From NCBI GenBank assembly GCA_942159475.1, contig OW804102.1, forward strand, positions 32,866,873 to 32,930,872: a stretch of DNA of 64,000 nt. The letters are read 5' to 3'. Below, one piece after another: positions 1 to 10,105 of the stretch (position 1 is its first letter; each line of letters begins with the position of its first letter). This stretch comes from Sthenelais limicola (Eukaryota > Annelida > Polychaeta > Phyllodocida > Sigalionidae). Below the pieces are notes generated by a model. The model did no database searches, was not told the origin of the DNA, and saw only the letters and a program-made list of their open reading frames with translations. The position numbers and the translations under genes are program-made.

Positions 1-198
1 GGGTGGTCTCAACTGGCTGCAGTAAGCTCTGCGGTAAGCCTTGCGATGGTACTGTGTTGTTGAGGAGTGGTGAGGTCCTGCCTACATCATTCACTGACCA
101 TGCAGGCAAGTACCTCATCATTCCTCACCACGTACAGAACCAGCACAAACCATCGCAAGGCTTACCGCAGAGCTTACCACAGCCAGTGGAGACCATCC
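1..198. repeat. Foldback MITE family D, copy 1
   Basis: The unit has long inverted arms. The left arm opens GGGTGGTCTC and runs through GGTAAGCTCTGCGGTAAGCC to GCGATGGT, and the right arm mirrors it and ends near GAGACCATCC. The right end is followed by TTTAA. The left end coincides with the window edge, so its flank is not visible. Two more copies lie at 14901-15085 and 15367-15571. Short ORFs here are by-products of the repeat. Confidence 0.75.
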
Positions 199-840
199 TT
201 TAACAAACAGTGCCTTGTTCGGTTCCCCACCCACCCACACCTTTCTCGTTACTCTAATTACCAATCATTTCATATTCATTCATTATATCAAGTAGCCTAT
301 ATTGTTAATCTTATGTAACCGTATTTCAAGGCTGGCTATATTACCTTCAGAGTATTTAATTATAAAGGATCTCCACGAACATAGGCCTGCAGTCTGTGTT
401 CCCTCCTTTGTGTTGTAGCTGTATTCTTAGTTATTAAGGGAAAATAATCTTATCAAATGTACTGATTATGTCACTAAAGTCATCAATTTTCTTCTGCCGT
501 TATGTTGGTACAAGAATGGGAATTGAATTGACTGACAGAAAATGAATGCTATCAAAGGCGAGTATCAAAGGCAAAGCCTGTATTGTTCTTATTCTGAAGG
601 TCACCCACAAGTTTAGATAAACTCAACGAGGGTTCCCATTACAGGTACTCAAAGGACATGCACCTGGGGTGTGACAACCTTAGCGATGCTCATTACATGC
701 TGGCTACCACTCATTGGCAAAATGTCGCAGACTTCATTATTCTACATGACTGGATGCCTCCACCTCATTATACACCTTACTTTTTGTCAGGTAGATGTAT
801 GGTTGTTGGTGGGGAGTGGGCGGGTAGAGTGCACGTAGGT
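199..840. other. Unassigned intergenic DNA
   Basis: AT-rich sequence with no coding signal, RNA gene or clear repeat that I can recognise. It ends at the 4-bp target duplication AGGT of the next MITE. Confidence 0.5.
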
Positions 841-1075
841 GGGTCAGATTTTCAGAAAATGTACAATTGGCAGCTGTACACATTTAGTACATTCTGCGAA
901 ATTAGGCAACAATTTGGTCAATACTAGGTAAATTCAAGTATATTCGGCATGGCATTGATTCTAACAATCTGTTTGGTTGGGTCGAACTGTATTTTGCACG
1001 TTTTGTTCGTCTGAAATTTGGGTTGTTTGAGAAGATTGGTGAAGTTGCATTGTACATGTTCTGAAAATCTGACCC
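841..1075. mobile_element. MITE family A, full copy
   Basis: Non-autonomous DNA element of 235 bp. It starts GGGTCAGATTTTCAGAAAAT and ends with the inverted counterpart TTCTGAAAATCTGACCC. The inverted similarity extends inward about 90 bp with mismatches. It is flanked on both sides by AGGT (837-840 and 1076-1079), a 4-bp target duplication. Related copies: 15926-16162, 26294-26527, 36687-36914 and the variant 28427-28631. It has no coding capacity, and the transposase family is not identifiable from the ends alone. Confidence 0.85.
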
Positions 1076-2050
1076 AGGTATGGCGGTAGGGTATGCGAGG
1101 GTGGGAGAGATGGGGTAGGAGGGGAGGGGGGGATGTAGGTGAAAACTCTTAATCTCTCAAATTATTAATGTCGGTGTACCCCCGACTTACCACATCATAA
1201 TGAACAAGGAAAACGAAACTTGAATTTGTTTGATTATTTTTTGGAAAATAAACATTTTATATATTCCACAGGTGAGTAGATTGTTTTGATGATATATATA
1301 TCCTGGTAATGTCTGTAATCTCGGGAATCTGGTGTTCAGAGTCACATATATTGTCCCCTTGATTATCCAAGATAATATAACGATGGTAATAGGGAAGTGG
1401 GCAGGGAGGGAAAATCTCTGTACGAGTGTCTGTGTCCGTGGGAGAAGCTGAGAGGACAATCAAACGTCTGAGTTGTGACGTCATATGACATATATATATA
1501 TATAGAATTTTTATTCACGACTTCGTATTCGATACATAAATCAGGAATAGGGCGCTAAACCTCACAGTAGTGGTCTTCCTGGTGGCCCATTAAAACAAAG
1601 GTTAATGTAGTGATAAAGAGAACTTAAACTAACATCGATAATACAGGCTCACCGAGAGCCAACTCGACCTAGTTATAGTGTGATGCTATTGAATCTTGGC
1701 ATCATCAGAAGCACTACTGCAGTGTTCCTCTTGTTTCAGTCACTTGAGCTATAATGACCTCAGGCAGAGACTAACTACGTTAATAACCTCCATTTTTGGC
1801 CTGCTGATCGACTGTTTGCCCCAGGATTATGCACCAAACAGTGCATCAGCTGCCCTTTAATGTCGGTCATTAGGCATTTAGTAAATACTTGCAACTGGCT
1901 TTTCCATCGCAGCATACATATTTCCTTTATAATACTCACCATTAAATTACCAAGTGAGTAACTCTGTTGTTTGCTCGCAAGAGCTACCAATCAACTTGCA
2001 TGGGTTAGCGATTCATAATTGTAGCTGGAGCACGAGACGAGTGTTTTAAG
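1076..2050. other. Unassigned intergenic DNA with a G-rich tract
   Basis: No gene seen. A purine/G-rich stretch at about 1101-1137 has several runs of four or more G and could form a quadruplex. A short (TA)n run lies near 1490-1503. Confidence 0.45.
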
Positions 2051-2398
2051 AAAATGAGTCACAAGTCGCAAAAAATAGATTTTGAGATATCATCATATTT
2101 GAAAAGATGAGAAGAAGGTGATTCCAATCATGGTAAACCGCTAAATTGTATTTCTATATTTTCAGTTTGATATTTTTACTTTTGCAAAAAGAATCTGCAA
2201 TTTTTCTTGTTGGACAATTACTAGTAAAGTAGCTAAATATAGTCCATAGGATGTGTTAGAAATGTATGGATTTATTCAATACACTTTCTTGAAATTTGGT
2301 ATAGTGAAATAACCAAAAAATGAGAACATTCGTACAGAGAGATTCTGTGAATGAAATACTTTGAAAAATATCATTTTTGCGACTTGTGGCTCATTTCC
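2051..2398. repeat. MITE-like element family C with terminal inverted repeats
   Basis: AAAATGAGTCACAAGTCGCA at the left is mirrored by TGCGACTTGTGGCTCATTT at the right, about 350 bp apart. A related single end lies at 32116-32175. The inverted repeat is about 25 bp and the interior is AT-rich and non-coding. No clean target duplication was recognised, so the outer edges are approximate. Confidence 0.6.
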
Positions 2399-2798
2399 CT
2401 GGAACACATCACAAGTGTCTGAGAGTGTATGGGTAGTGGCTGAGGCCTTGGCTGAGTAGTATTCTGTATGCATGGCACATGCCTACTGTCAGACCATAAA
2501 GAAAATGTCAATAAAACTGGCAGCTCCCTTCACCCAGTATTTTATAAAACAAACATTGTGTGCAAACAGATATAAAGATGTCCTCTTGTACAAACTATGG
2601 GGATATCCTTGAGGTGTATCCAGAATAGACTGGATTGCGGGAGAAGAGGGGGCGGGGGGAATGGTCCTGAGCTTAAACTGGAAATTGACCTAGACTTAAA
2701 TCAATGTTATTTTATACAACATAACAAACATGGAATAAATAGAGAAGGTGTGTGTGTGTTGGTGGGCGGGGGAGGGGGGTGGGGGAGGGAGAGAGTAT
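2399..2798. other. Unassigned DNA with a G-rich tract beside the element 1 insertion
   Basis: No gene seen. The segment 2751-2795 is GT- and then G-rich, and ends at the GTAT (2795-2798) duplicated by element 1. Short ORFs here come from the low-complexity sequence. Confidence 0.45.
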
Positions 2799-3403
2799 TG
2801 TGAGAATGCAATGGCAATTTGCCCAGAGATTCGGTATGTAAAATGATGAAGTCAGAGAAGTCGGATGATAGTAGTCTTCGGCCAGGCAGCAAGGTGTGTC
2901 CAAGCTTACTCTGTCCTCTTTATTTATAGTCACACGTTAATTATTCATTAGCATCAAATGGGTATAGCAAAGTGCGCTCCCGGCGATCCACCCTTATGAT
3001 TGGCTGAGGGGGATCCTCCTCCACATGATCATGACCCCCAGCGCTCTCCCACGCCAAGGTCATGCGCTGTGCGCCTGCGCGGAGGATCCCTTGCCCTCAA
3101 CCCCCCCTCCCTTCCCATTATCCCTGACCCAAGCATGTAGCGTCCCCTCCCTCCCCCAGTCCCTTCCCCCCACCCCTTAATGAGAGTCACGCCGGAGAAC
3201 AATAGGCGATGCTATTTCGGTTGCTAAGACAATCAAACAGGTAGACACATAACAACAGATGTCCAGTGCCCCGCTCTCCCCCGCTCCACCCAGGTCCCGC
3301 GTGGCGGTCAAGGCCCAGGCGGAGGGGAGGGGGGGGAGAGGGGGAGGGGGGGGACGGCCACTCTATGGGTAAATTCCGCTCGCAAGAATTGCAATTCTTT
3401 ACA
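2799..3403 (-). repeat. Element 1, 3' LTR
   Basis: 605 bp, TGT to ACA. On the minus strand it carries a CCAAT-type sequence and an overlapping TATAAATAAA (plus coordinates about 2919-2929) that can serve as TATA box or poly(A) signal. A G-rich run on the plus strand at about 3321-3352 varies in length between the two LTRs. It matches 11460-12068 except for about five substitutions and a few G indels. Confidence 0.93.
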
Positions 3404-4040
3404 TTCGTCCAATATTTTTCTTTTGATTGAAAACACAGTTTTTCAAACAAAATACTAGCCGTCCGCCCCACCAATACAAGTAACATTACTAAAAACATAC
3501 ATGTTAAAACAGTAAGATAAGAAGATAGATATAATACGAGTTAAAGGTAAAAATGTCTCTTTGGGACCTTAATCGGTCAGAAAAAAATGTCTCTGGAGAT
3601 GTCTCCTTAGGGGAAGGTTCATTATCGTATGATGCCTTCATTCAATTACTAAAAAGTCTTTTAGTCAACATGGGTAAGAGAAGTCTTTGTGTATATAAGT
3701 GTGCTTCTGAACACTTCTACAAACGTCTGTCTCCCTCTGGGGGTTCTACTACACAAATTCCTCTAGTACGTCTCCTCTGCCTGCCTGACCAGCCGAGGCC
3801 CCCGCTGGACCTCGTCGCTGGCCGACTGGGCGCCCGTCTCTCTCTCTCTCTTGGCCTTTGAGAGCGAGAACGGTTGGGTAGTCAACACTACCGTATTTTC
3901 ATTATTAAAAACCCTAAAATAACTACAGAGCACATGTTTTCTCCTGCAGTTTGGCTTATAAAACTCCTCAATGAAAAATACACTTCAAAGCAGAATGGTT
4001 TGGAGATAGACAAGAAGCTCTGGTCCTGTGGTGCTTCTTC

Positions 4041-4262
4041 TCAGACTCTTCTTACTCGCCCCATTCTGTCTGCATAAAACAACTTCTCATAGCGAGAGTT
4101 GGATAAAATACCTTTGGGCTGGATCCTTGTCCGTGGATTCCACCATTTTCTCCTGAGAGAGAAATGGATTTCACCCAGGTATATTACTCTTTGCTCTGCG
4201 GTCTCTCTCGCACCCGAGAGAGGGCAAAACAGCATTAATAGTAAAATATTAAAAGAGTACAA
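4041..4262 (-). CDS. Small ORF after env with a signal-like N-terminus
   Basis: 73 codons starting from an ATG. Residues 4-15 are strongly hydrophobic (Phe, Ile, Leu, Met) followed by small and charged residues, the layout of a signal peptide or anchor. The rest is basic and has no family I recognise. It lies 68 bp downstream of the env stop in the same orientation. It could be an accessory protein, or a chance ORF in the 3' non-coding region. No second copy is in the window to test it. Confidence 0.2.
   Translation of the reverse strand: MYSFNILLLMLFCPLSGARETAEQRVIYLGEIHFSLRRKWWNPRTRIQPKGILSNSRYEKLFYADRMGRVRRV
4203..4222. other. Perfect 8-bp stem-loop in element 1 3' region
   Basis: CTCTCTCG, the 4-nt loop CACC, then CGAGAGAG. 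Because it lies in the transcribed 3' region it may be an RNA structure. Its function is unknown. Confidence 0.5.
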
Positions 4263-4329
4263 AGAAAAGACAAGTTCATAAAGTGATTAAAATACTACCC
4301 AGAAAACCAAACAAAATAGCTGAAACTTA

Positions 4330-6177
4330 TTACTTCATCCTGGTCAGTCCGAGATTGGCAGCGTAATATGGTGAGGTAGAGGGGTGGGCGGGGAGGTGTT
4401 CAAAGGGGCGGGAATCAGCCCTGGCGCCAGGGTCAGATTCTCCATCCTCTCGATCTTCGTCTTGAGGGGGTAGGATTTCCAGGGTGAGGGTTGGGGGTTC
4501 TTCGGGAGCGTTCTCTCGGGGCCTACGGTTCCTTTGGCAACACTGGAGGTTGACCATGCCTCTGGGGGCAAGCCCCTTTCGGCGGTGGAGGTAGAGGATT
4601 CCCAGGGTCATGACTCCTAGGAGGGTGGGGATGAGAGTGGCTATACCCCAGATAGAACTTTCAGACCAGGGGCTAGGGATAGGTGTGGGGAAAATGGGCT
4701 TAGGAAAATCGGTGAGAGAGAGTAAGGGTATCTCAGCTCTCTGTAAAAGGGTCAATTGTTGGGTTAATTGGGGGTAAAGGGAGAAATTTCCATAAGTCAG
4801 ATTAAACCCGGGGAGGGGCATAATCGTGGGGGTGGGGAGAATTATATGGGACTTATGGCGTTTGATGCTACTCACACGCCAATCCTTTCCAACCAGGAGA
4901 CAACCGTCTTCTAATATTACCCTAGTATGCTGGCGATACGTTTTAATTACTGGCTTCTGCCCAGGACACCTCAGGATGGTTTCTAGGGGTTGATATACTG
5001 TTAAAATTATAGAAGAAATGGACTCTCCCTCTCTAAATACTTGATTGGTCAAATTACCTCTCTTCAAAATCTGGGCCTTACAAAGATCGGGTCTTTTACC
5101 CATGATGATATTGGTCTCACAAGTTGGGGTTAGATGTTCAATTGCAGCTGAGCAAATTTGTGGTTTAAACCCAATACAGTGCTGTGGGAGGAAAGATGCA
5201 CTTGACACGCTGTCTAGGGCCACTTCTTCCTCTCCCATTAACTTTCTGAGGTGGTCAGCACCATAAGGGACGGGGAAATATTTTAGTCTATAATGTAGAA
5301 ATTGGGTGCCTGAAACAGCCGGAATTACCGTCTGATATACCAACTCCTGCTCGCCATCTAGTAATAGTTGGACGTTCAGGTGCCTGTAATACCAGCGGTT
5401 ATCTTGTGGGGTATAATGCTTCCCTTCTTGTAATTTAGACAGAATTTCTGATAAATATGCCAGTGGTAAAATCTGGTCAGTTAAGAATCCCCTTTCCAGC
5501 TGAATTCGCTGGCGATAGAACAATTCGTTCTGACGGTAGTAATTTTCTACCGCTCTACCTACTTGTTGCAATAGAACATCCACTTCCCTTCGCATGTGGA
5601 TTCGGTGAATTTCTATACTAAAACCATTCAAATGTGTTAAGATATCAGCCACCTGACGGGAGATGTTATTGGCTGCAGCTTGGAGCGCAGCAATGTCCAT
5701 ACGGTTTTCTCTCATATAGAGTCTAGTTTGGTTCAGCACAGACACCATCTCCTCCTGACAATGGGCTAATATTTCCTCACTATTGTGGGTCGCTTGAACT
5801 GCAGCTTGCAATTCCTCGACCTGTCCAACCGTAGCTGTGCCAAACAGGGCACGGCTCAACGAACCCACAAAATTAAATAGGCCCCTCTTCTTCCTGTTTT
5901 TGAGGTGGGCCTGTGCTGGTATCTCTGTCCGGAGGAACTCCATGTGCTCCTCCCAGTGGAGAACATCTTGGTCTCCCACAACCTCCGCCTGTCTGAGCTC
6001 TGCAATCCTTCGTTTAAGAACCGAGATCCAAGTTTTGACAGGAGGGGGTGTGGGAGGGTGCAGTACAATCACAGTCGTCCAAGTCGTGGTCAGGGCTCTG
6101 ACCTCCCCTTCCTCATACACTAACACCCCTTCCTCCTCAAACAGACCGCCTCTAACCATCGTGGTTAAGACGATCAT
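4330..6177 (-). CDS. env: Env-like fusion glycoprotein, baculovirus F type
   Basis: 615 codons. Residues 95-98 are RKKR, a furin-type site. It is followed by a Gly/Phe-rich hydrophobic segment at about 99-115 with the FNFVGS and LFGT signatures typical of the fusion peptide of baculovirus F and gypsy Env proteins. A long helical heptad-like region follows (about 118-200), then several N-glycosylation sequons, a single membrane anchor at about 508-530, a Cys-Cys pair just after it and a Pro/Glu-rich cytoplasmic tail. The expected role is membrane fusion after cleavage. The N-terminal subunit (98 residues) is short, and the signal-like stretch at residues 1-8 is short too, with hydrophobic codons continuing upstream of the ATG in the same frame. 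The true start may therefore differ or come from a spliced exon. It begins 10 nt after the pol stop. The reading frame is uninterrupted. Confidence 0.88.
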   Translation of the reverse strand: MIVLTTMVRGGLFEEEGVLVYEEGEVRALTTTWTTVIVLHPPTPPPVKTWISVLKRRIAELRQAEVVGDQDVLHWEEHMEFLRTEIPAQAHLKNRKKRGLFNFVGSLSRALFGTATVGQVEELQAAVQATHNSEEILAHCQEEMVSVLNQTRLYMRENRMDIAALQAAANNISRQVADILTHLNGFSIEIHRIHMRREVDVLLQQVGRAVENYYRQNELFYRQRIQLERGFLTDQILPLAYLSEILSKLQEGKHYTPQDNRWYYRHLNVQLLLDGEQELVYQTVIPAVSGTQFLHYRLKYFPVPYGADHLRKLMGEEEVALDSVSSASFLPQHCIGFKPQICSAAIEHLTPTCETNIIMGKRPDLCKAQILKRGNLTNQVFREGESISSIILTVYQPLETILRCPGQKPVIKTYRQHTRVILEDGCLLVGKDWRVSSIKRHKSHIILPTPTIMPLPGFNLTYGNFSLYPQLTQQLTLLQRAEIPLLSLTDFPKPIFPTPIPSPWSESSIWGIATLIPTLLGVMTLGILYLHRRKGLAPRGMVNLQCCQRNRRPRENAPEEPPTLTLEILPPQDEDREDGESDPGARADSRPFEHLPAHPSTSPYYAANLGLTRMK

Positions 6178-6187
6178 CAGGAGGGTT

Positions 6188-9100
6188 TTAGGGTGAAGTG
6201 GGAGAGAAATCCGTCACTGGTGGTGCCACTGGATCGAACTCCCATGGCTTGGGCTGTGGTGGGGGTGACGGTGGGGGTGATGGTGGTGGAGTTGGCGATG
6301 GTGGTGGTGATGGTGGTGGTATGCAGGGCAGCTTCCTAGGCCTCTGCACAGGTGAAGAAGGTGAGACTGGGTTGGGGGAGGAGTCCGGCCTCTCTCTCTT
6401 TGTAGATCCCAAAGAGTGGAAGACCTTAATCCTCTTCTCGGTGCCTTCAGATGTAGTGCTCAGGGCTTTGGGTAGAGGGTGTGTAGTTGGAGTCTCAACT
6501 CTCCCTCTCTTAGCCCTTGATCTTGTGACTGGACCTGGAGGTGGTGTGCGCTGAGGGGCAATCTCCACAGCAACGGCGGGTGGTAGGAGTGAGCGCACTG
6601 TGACTGGCTTAGGTGTAGCCAGTACTAGTACTTTCTCCTTTGGCGGTCGCTGCTGGGGTGGGCGTGGCACTTGTTGTGGTCGTTGGGGGCGTGGCACTTG
6701 GTCCTCGTCCTCCACTAGCATGTGCTCTTCCTCTGGTTGATTTGCGGGCGCGTCTTCCTCCTGTGGCTCTACCTGAATTATACGAGGCATGTGAGGTATG
6801 GGTATGAATACAGGGTCAGGCTCTGCCTGGGGCTCGGGCCTTTGTGGGGGTGGTGGTCTGACTCGATTAGCTTGTTGGGCCTGTCTCCGAGCCCTATTAC
6901 GTTTACCTTGACCCGCCCTTGGTTGCCTAGTTCTCAGTACATCCCATTCTATTTCCCCTGATACCAACTTAAGTCTATTTCTATTGATACGTTTTTGTTC
7001 ACCTTGGGGTCCTCTCAGAGTTATAACGGTACCCCTGATACCAGTTATCATGTAACCATGATCCCATTTCGGGTCCAGTGGAGTGCTGGTACCCGATAAC
7101 ACCACTACGTGATCCCCTATGTTTAGATCTTTTGCGTTCGCTCTGGCTCTCAATCTTTCGTAATTAGCCACCCTACTAGCCTCAGTGCGCTCAGCGGCCT
7201 CTCTGAACGCACTTGTCAAGGCCTGTAGGCGCTCACTTAGCACGGCATCCTCTGTTCCCTCTGGAGTAGGGAATATTTTAGAAAAAGGGTATTTTGGTTT
7301 GGTGCCGAAAGTTAGAAAATATGGTGTGAAACCAGTTACACAAGAGGTGGAGACTCTATGTGCCCAGAGGGTAGGGCCTAAATGGCTTTCCCACTCTGCT
7401 GGTCTGGCGTTTATGAATTTTCTGAGTATTCCTTTAAATGTTTTGTGGAATCTCTCTATTTTACTGTTTGTGGTAGGGTGGAAACTTGTGGAGTGCCTTA
7501 CTTCAGTGCCTATTGATTTGAGATACCCTTCTACCTGTTGGTTCATGAATTCTAGCCCCCTGTCGGTGATGACTACCTCTGGAGGGCCATACCTGGGGAC
7601 GTATTCATTCGCCAAATAGTCAGCTATATTCTTAGCTGCTTTGGTGGGTATGGGTTTAACCTCTACCCAGCCAGTAGCGTGATCTATTACAGTTATTATA
7701 TACCTGTTCCCTTGTTCAGAAACGGGGAAGGGACCACACAGATCCATCCCTAGTATCTGGCCAGGGTATTTTGCCAGAGGCATAGCTGTAGGAGGTACAC
7801 GCGCCTGCCCGACTCGGTTCACTGCACACCTAGCGCATTTGGTCAAAACACGGAAAGTATCCCTTCGCATTGTGGGCCATTTATAGGCCTCTTGAATTCT
7901 ATCCAATGTTTTTCGCATACCCTGGTGGCCTACCTCAGTGTGGGCGCGCCTCACTACTCTATACCTGGCTGAGGGTGGTAATACCAACCGGGGGTAGGCT
8001 GGCTTACCTGGGGGAGGAATCAGAGTAAAGAGCATTCCATCAATTATGGTATAGTCTCCCTCCTCTTCCACCCCTTGTTGGAACTCATCCATTTCCCTCT
8101 GTTCTAACCTTATTTGCTCTTTCTCGAGTTTATCAAATTCCCAAGGAATTTCATCTATTTCTTCTAAAGCGCAGACTTCAAATTGACTGAGAGTCGGCTC
8201 TTTTCCCTTGGTTTTTATTCGAGAGAGCATATCCGCCCTAATGTTGTTGGCCCCTTTTCTATACTCAATGGGAGCCCCATATTCTGCTATAAGTACCGCC
8301 CACCTCTGAATTTTTGTGTTTTTGACTTCACCTACAAATAGCGATTTTAATGGCTTGTGATCTGTATAAATTTTGAACTCGCTACCTTGAAGATAGGGCC
8401 TAAGTTTGTTTAGCGCATAAACAATAGCATATGCCTCTTTCTCAATCGTAGCCCAATTTAGCTGTGGTCCGGAGAGTTGTTTAGAGATATATTGAAGAGG
8501 TCTCTCCACACCCTGACTATCAGTCTGGACCAATATGGCCCCTATTGCGTAATCACAGGCATCTGTATAAAGGCGGTAGGCCTTATTTAGCTGGGGATGT
8601 GCCATTACTCTGTCTGAAGTAAGTAGCTCCTTCAGCATTTCAAAAGAATTTTGTTGTTCTTCCAACCATTCAAACCTAGCGTACTTTTTGGTAAGTTTTA
8701 CTAGCGGATAAGCTACCTTAGCATAATCTGGAATACATTGACGGTAATACCCAGTCATCCCTAGAAAGGAGCGAATTCCGCTCACGTCTTCTGGGGGTAG
8801 CATATCCCTGATTGCACTACATTTATCTGGGTGGGAGTTAATCCCATCCTTGGAAACCTGGTAGCCGAGGAGATCTACCTTTTCCTGTTTGAAAATACAT
8901 TTACTCTTTTTGATTGTAATTCCGAACTCTTCTAATTTATCAAACACCAGAGCCAAATGGTGGTCGTGCTCCTCTTCAGATTTGGAATAGATTACAATAT
9001 CGTCTATAAAAGTCATGCAAAATTTTCCAATAAATTCCGAAAACATTTTATTCATGGCCCGTTGAAAGACAGCTGGTGCATTAGTGAGACCAAAAGGCAT

Positions 9101-10105
9101 TCTCCTGAAGTGAAAAAGGCCTCTGTGACACACAAATGCAGTCTTTTCAATACTCTCTGGGTCCATTTCTACCTGCCAGTACCCGCTTTTTAGGTCAATG
9201 GTGGAAAAGACAGTTGATCCTGCCAAGCTATCGAATATGTCCTGAATATTTGGGAGAGGGTGAGCGTCCTTTTTAGTAACAGAATTGAGTCTTCTAAAAT
9301 CTACACAAGGTCTATTACTCCCATCTTTCTTAGGAACCAACAATATTGGGCTCCCCCATGCTGAAGTGCTGGGCTCAATTACTCCCAGTTCCAGCATTTC
9401 ATCTAATTCCTTATCAACTAGTTTTCTTTTAATCAGGGGCAAGCGATATGGCCGTTGATTAATGGGGCGCGCATTTCCAGTATCTATGTGCATTGTCACA
9501 TCTTTAAATTTTCCAAGATTACCCTTTTTGCCTTCTCCAAAAACAGCCGGGTATTTTACTTCCCAAGCTTCTGCTTCAGTGTGGATGGAGGCAAATTCTA
9601 AATCAGAGTCACCCACCCACCCACTCCTATAGCTTTTCCCTTCTAAAATGATTTTTCTCTTTTTGAATACAATGTGGGCGTCTAGAATGTCTAGCGCATC
9701 GTCCCCTAAAAGCATTTCATGGTGGAGTTTTTTAACAACATAAACTGGAAATGAGCTACCTCCCAAGTTAATAATCGCCTGTCCCTCTGTTACAAGTTCA
9801 TGACCAGAGAGGGATTTTAAGGTCTCTCCCTTTGTTAGTATGAGTGGACGGTGATATGCTTTACAGAAAGCCTTCCACATATCCTCTCTCATCAAACTTC
9901 TAGACGCGCCGGTATCAATGAGAGCCCGCATTCCCATCCCCGCCACTGGGATAGAAACACAAAATCTCCTGTCCGGCCTGCCTATTCCCCCTGGTTCCCG
10001 ATCTTGGGGGTGGCGGCAGCCATCTGCATGGCCGCTACCACCACCGCTTGTACATGAGCATATCTTTGAGAGCATTCTCTCGCAAAATGTCCCTCTTCCC
10101 CACAT
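6188..10105 (-). CDS. pol: Pol polyprotein of element 1 (PR-RT-RNase H-IN)
   Basis: About 1,305 codons, read in the -1 frame relative to gag, with an overlap of about 120 nt. Domains in order: aspartic protease with DTGAS at about 64-68; reverse transcriptase with the FIDD catalytic box near 363; RNase H with the acidic YTDA (near 513) and TDH (near 581) motifs; integrase HHCC zinc domain (about 725-770); DDE core Asp near 786, Asp near 846, Glu near 881; a GPY/F-like C-terminal segment; then a long basic and proline-rich tail ending in repeated PPPSP units. No inactivating change was seen. The coordinate start is the first Met of the open frame. In life the product is expected by frameshifting from gag, so the real N-terminus is that of gag. 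Confidence 0.93.
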   Translation of the reverse strand: MWGRGTFCERMLSKICSCTSGGGSGHADGCRHPQDREPGGIGRPDRRFCVSIPVAGMGMRALIDTGASRSLMREDMWKAFCKAYHRPLILTKGETLKSLSGHELVTEGQAIINLGGSSFPVYVVKKLHHEMLLGDDALDILDAHIVFKKRKIILEGKSYRSGWVGDSDLEFASIHTEAEAWEVKYPAVFGEGKKGNLGKFKDVTMHIDTGNARPINQRPYRLPLIKRKLVDKELDEMLELGVIEPSTSAWGSPILLVPKKDGSNRPCVDFRRLNSVTKKDAHPLPNIQDIFDSLAGSTVFSTIDLKSGYWQVEMDPESIEKTAFVCHRGLFHFRRMPFGLTNAPAVFQRAMNKMFSEFIGKFCMTFIDDIVIYSKSEEEHDHHLALVFDKLEEFGITIKKSKCIFKQEKVDLLGYQVSKDGINSHPDKCSAIRDMLPPEDVSGIRSFLGMTGYYRQCIPDYAKVAYPLVKLTKKYARFEWLEEQQNSFEMLKELLTSDRVMAHPQLNKAYRLYTDACDYAIGAILVQTDSQGVERPLQYISKQLSGPQLNWATIEKEAYAIVYALNKLRPYLQGSEFKIYTDHKPLKSLFVGEVKNTKIQRWAVLIAEYGAPIEYRKGANNIRADMLSRIKTKGKEPTLSQFEVCALEEIDEIPWEFDKLEKEQIRLEQREMDEFQQGVEEEGDYTIIDGMLFTLIPPPGKPAYPRLVLPPSARYRVVRRAHTEVGHQGMRKTLDRIQEAYKWPTMRRDTFRVLTKCARCAVNRVGQARVPPTAMPLAKYPGQILGMDLCGPFPVSEQGNRYIITVIDHATGWVEVKPIPTKAAKNIADYLANEYVPRYGPPEVVITDRGLEFMNQQVEGYLKSIGTEVRHSTSFHPTTNSKIERFHKTFKGILRKFINARPAEWESHLGPTLWAHRVSTSCVTGFTPYFLTFGTKPKYPFSKIFPTPEGTEDAVLSERLQALTSAFREAAERTEASRVANYERLRARANAKDLNIGDHVVVLSGTSTPLDPKWDHGYMITGIRGTVITLRGPQGEQKRINRNRLKLVSGEIEWDVLRTRQPRAGQGKRNRARRQAQQANRVRPPPPQRPEPQAEPDPVFIPIPHMPRIIQVEPQEEDAPANQPEEEHMLVEDEDQVPRPQRPQQVPRPPQQRPPKEKVLVLATPKPVTVRSLLPPAVAVEIAPQRTPPPGPVTRSRAKRGRVETPTTHPLPKALSTTSEGTEKRIKVFHSLGSTKRERPDSSPNPVSPSSPVQRPRKLPCIPPPSPPPSPTPPPSPPPSPPPQPKPWEFDPVAPPVTDFSPTSP

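Larger units (their letters stand above)
3404..4329 (-). other. Element 1, 3' non-coding region between env and the 3' LTR
   Basis: About 0.93 kb with no conserved domain. It holds a small ORF (4041-4262), a perfect stem-loop (4203-4222) and a (CT)n run near 3838-3851. No long polypurine tract abuts the 3' LTR. The nearest purine stretch, AAAAGAAAAA in the element's direction, is about 12 nt away, which is unusual for a minus/plus priming site. Confidence 0.5.

Noticed and set aside
6198..6554. A Gly-rich plus-strand ORF
   Set aside because: It is the antisense shadow of the proline-rich tail of element 1 pol.
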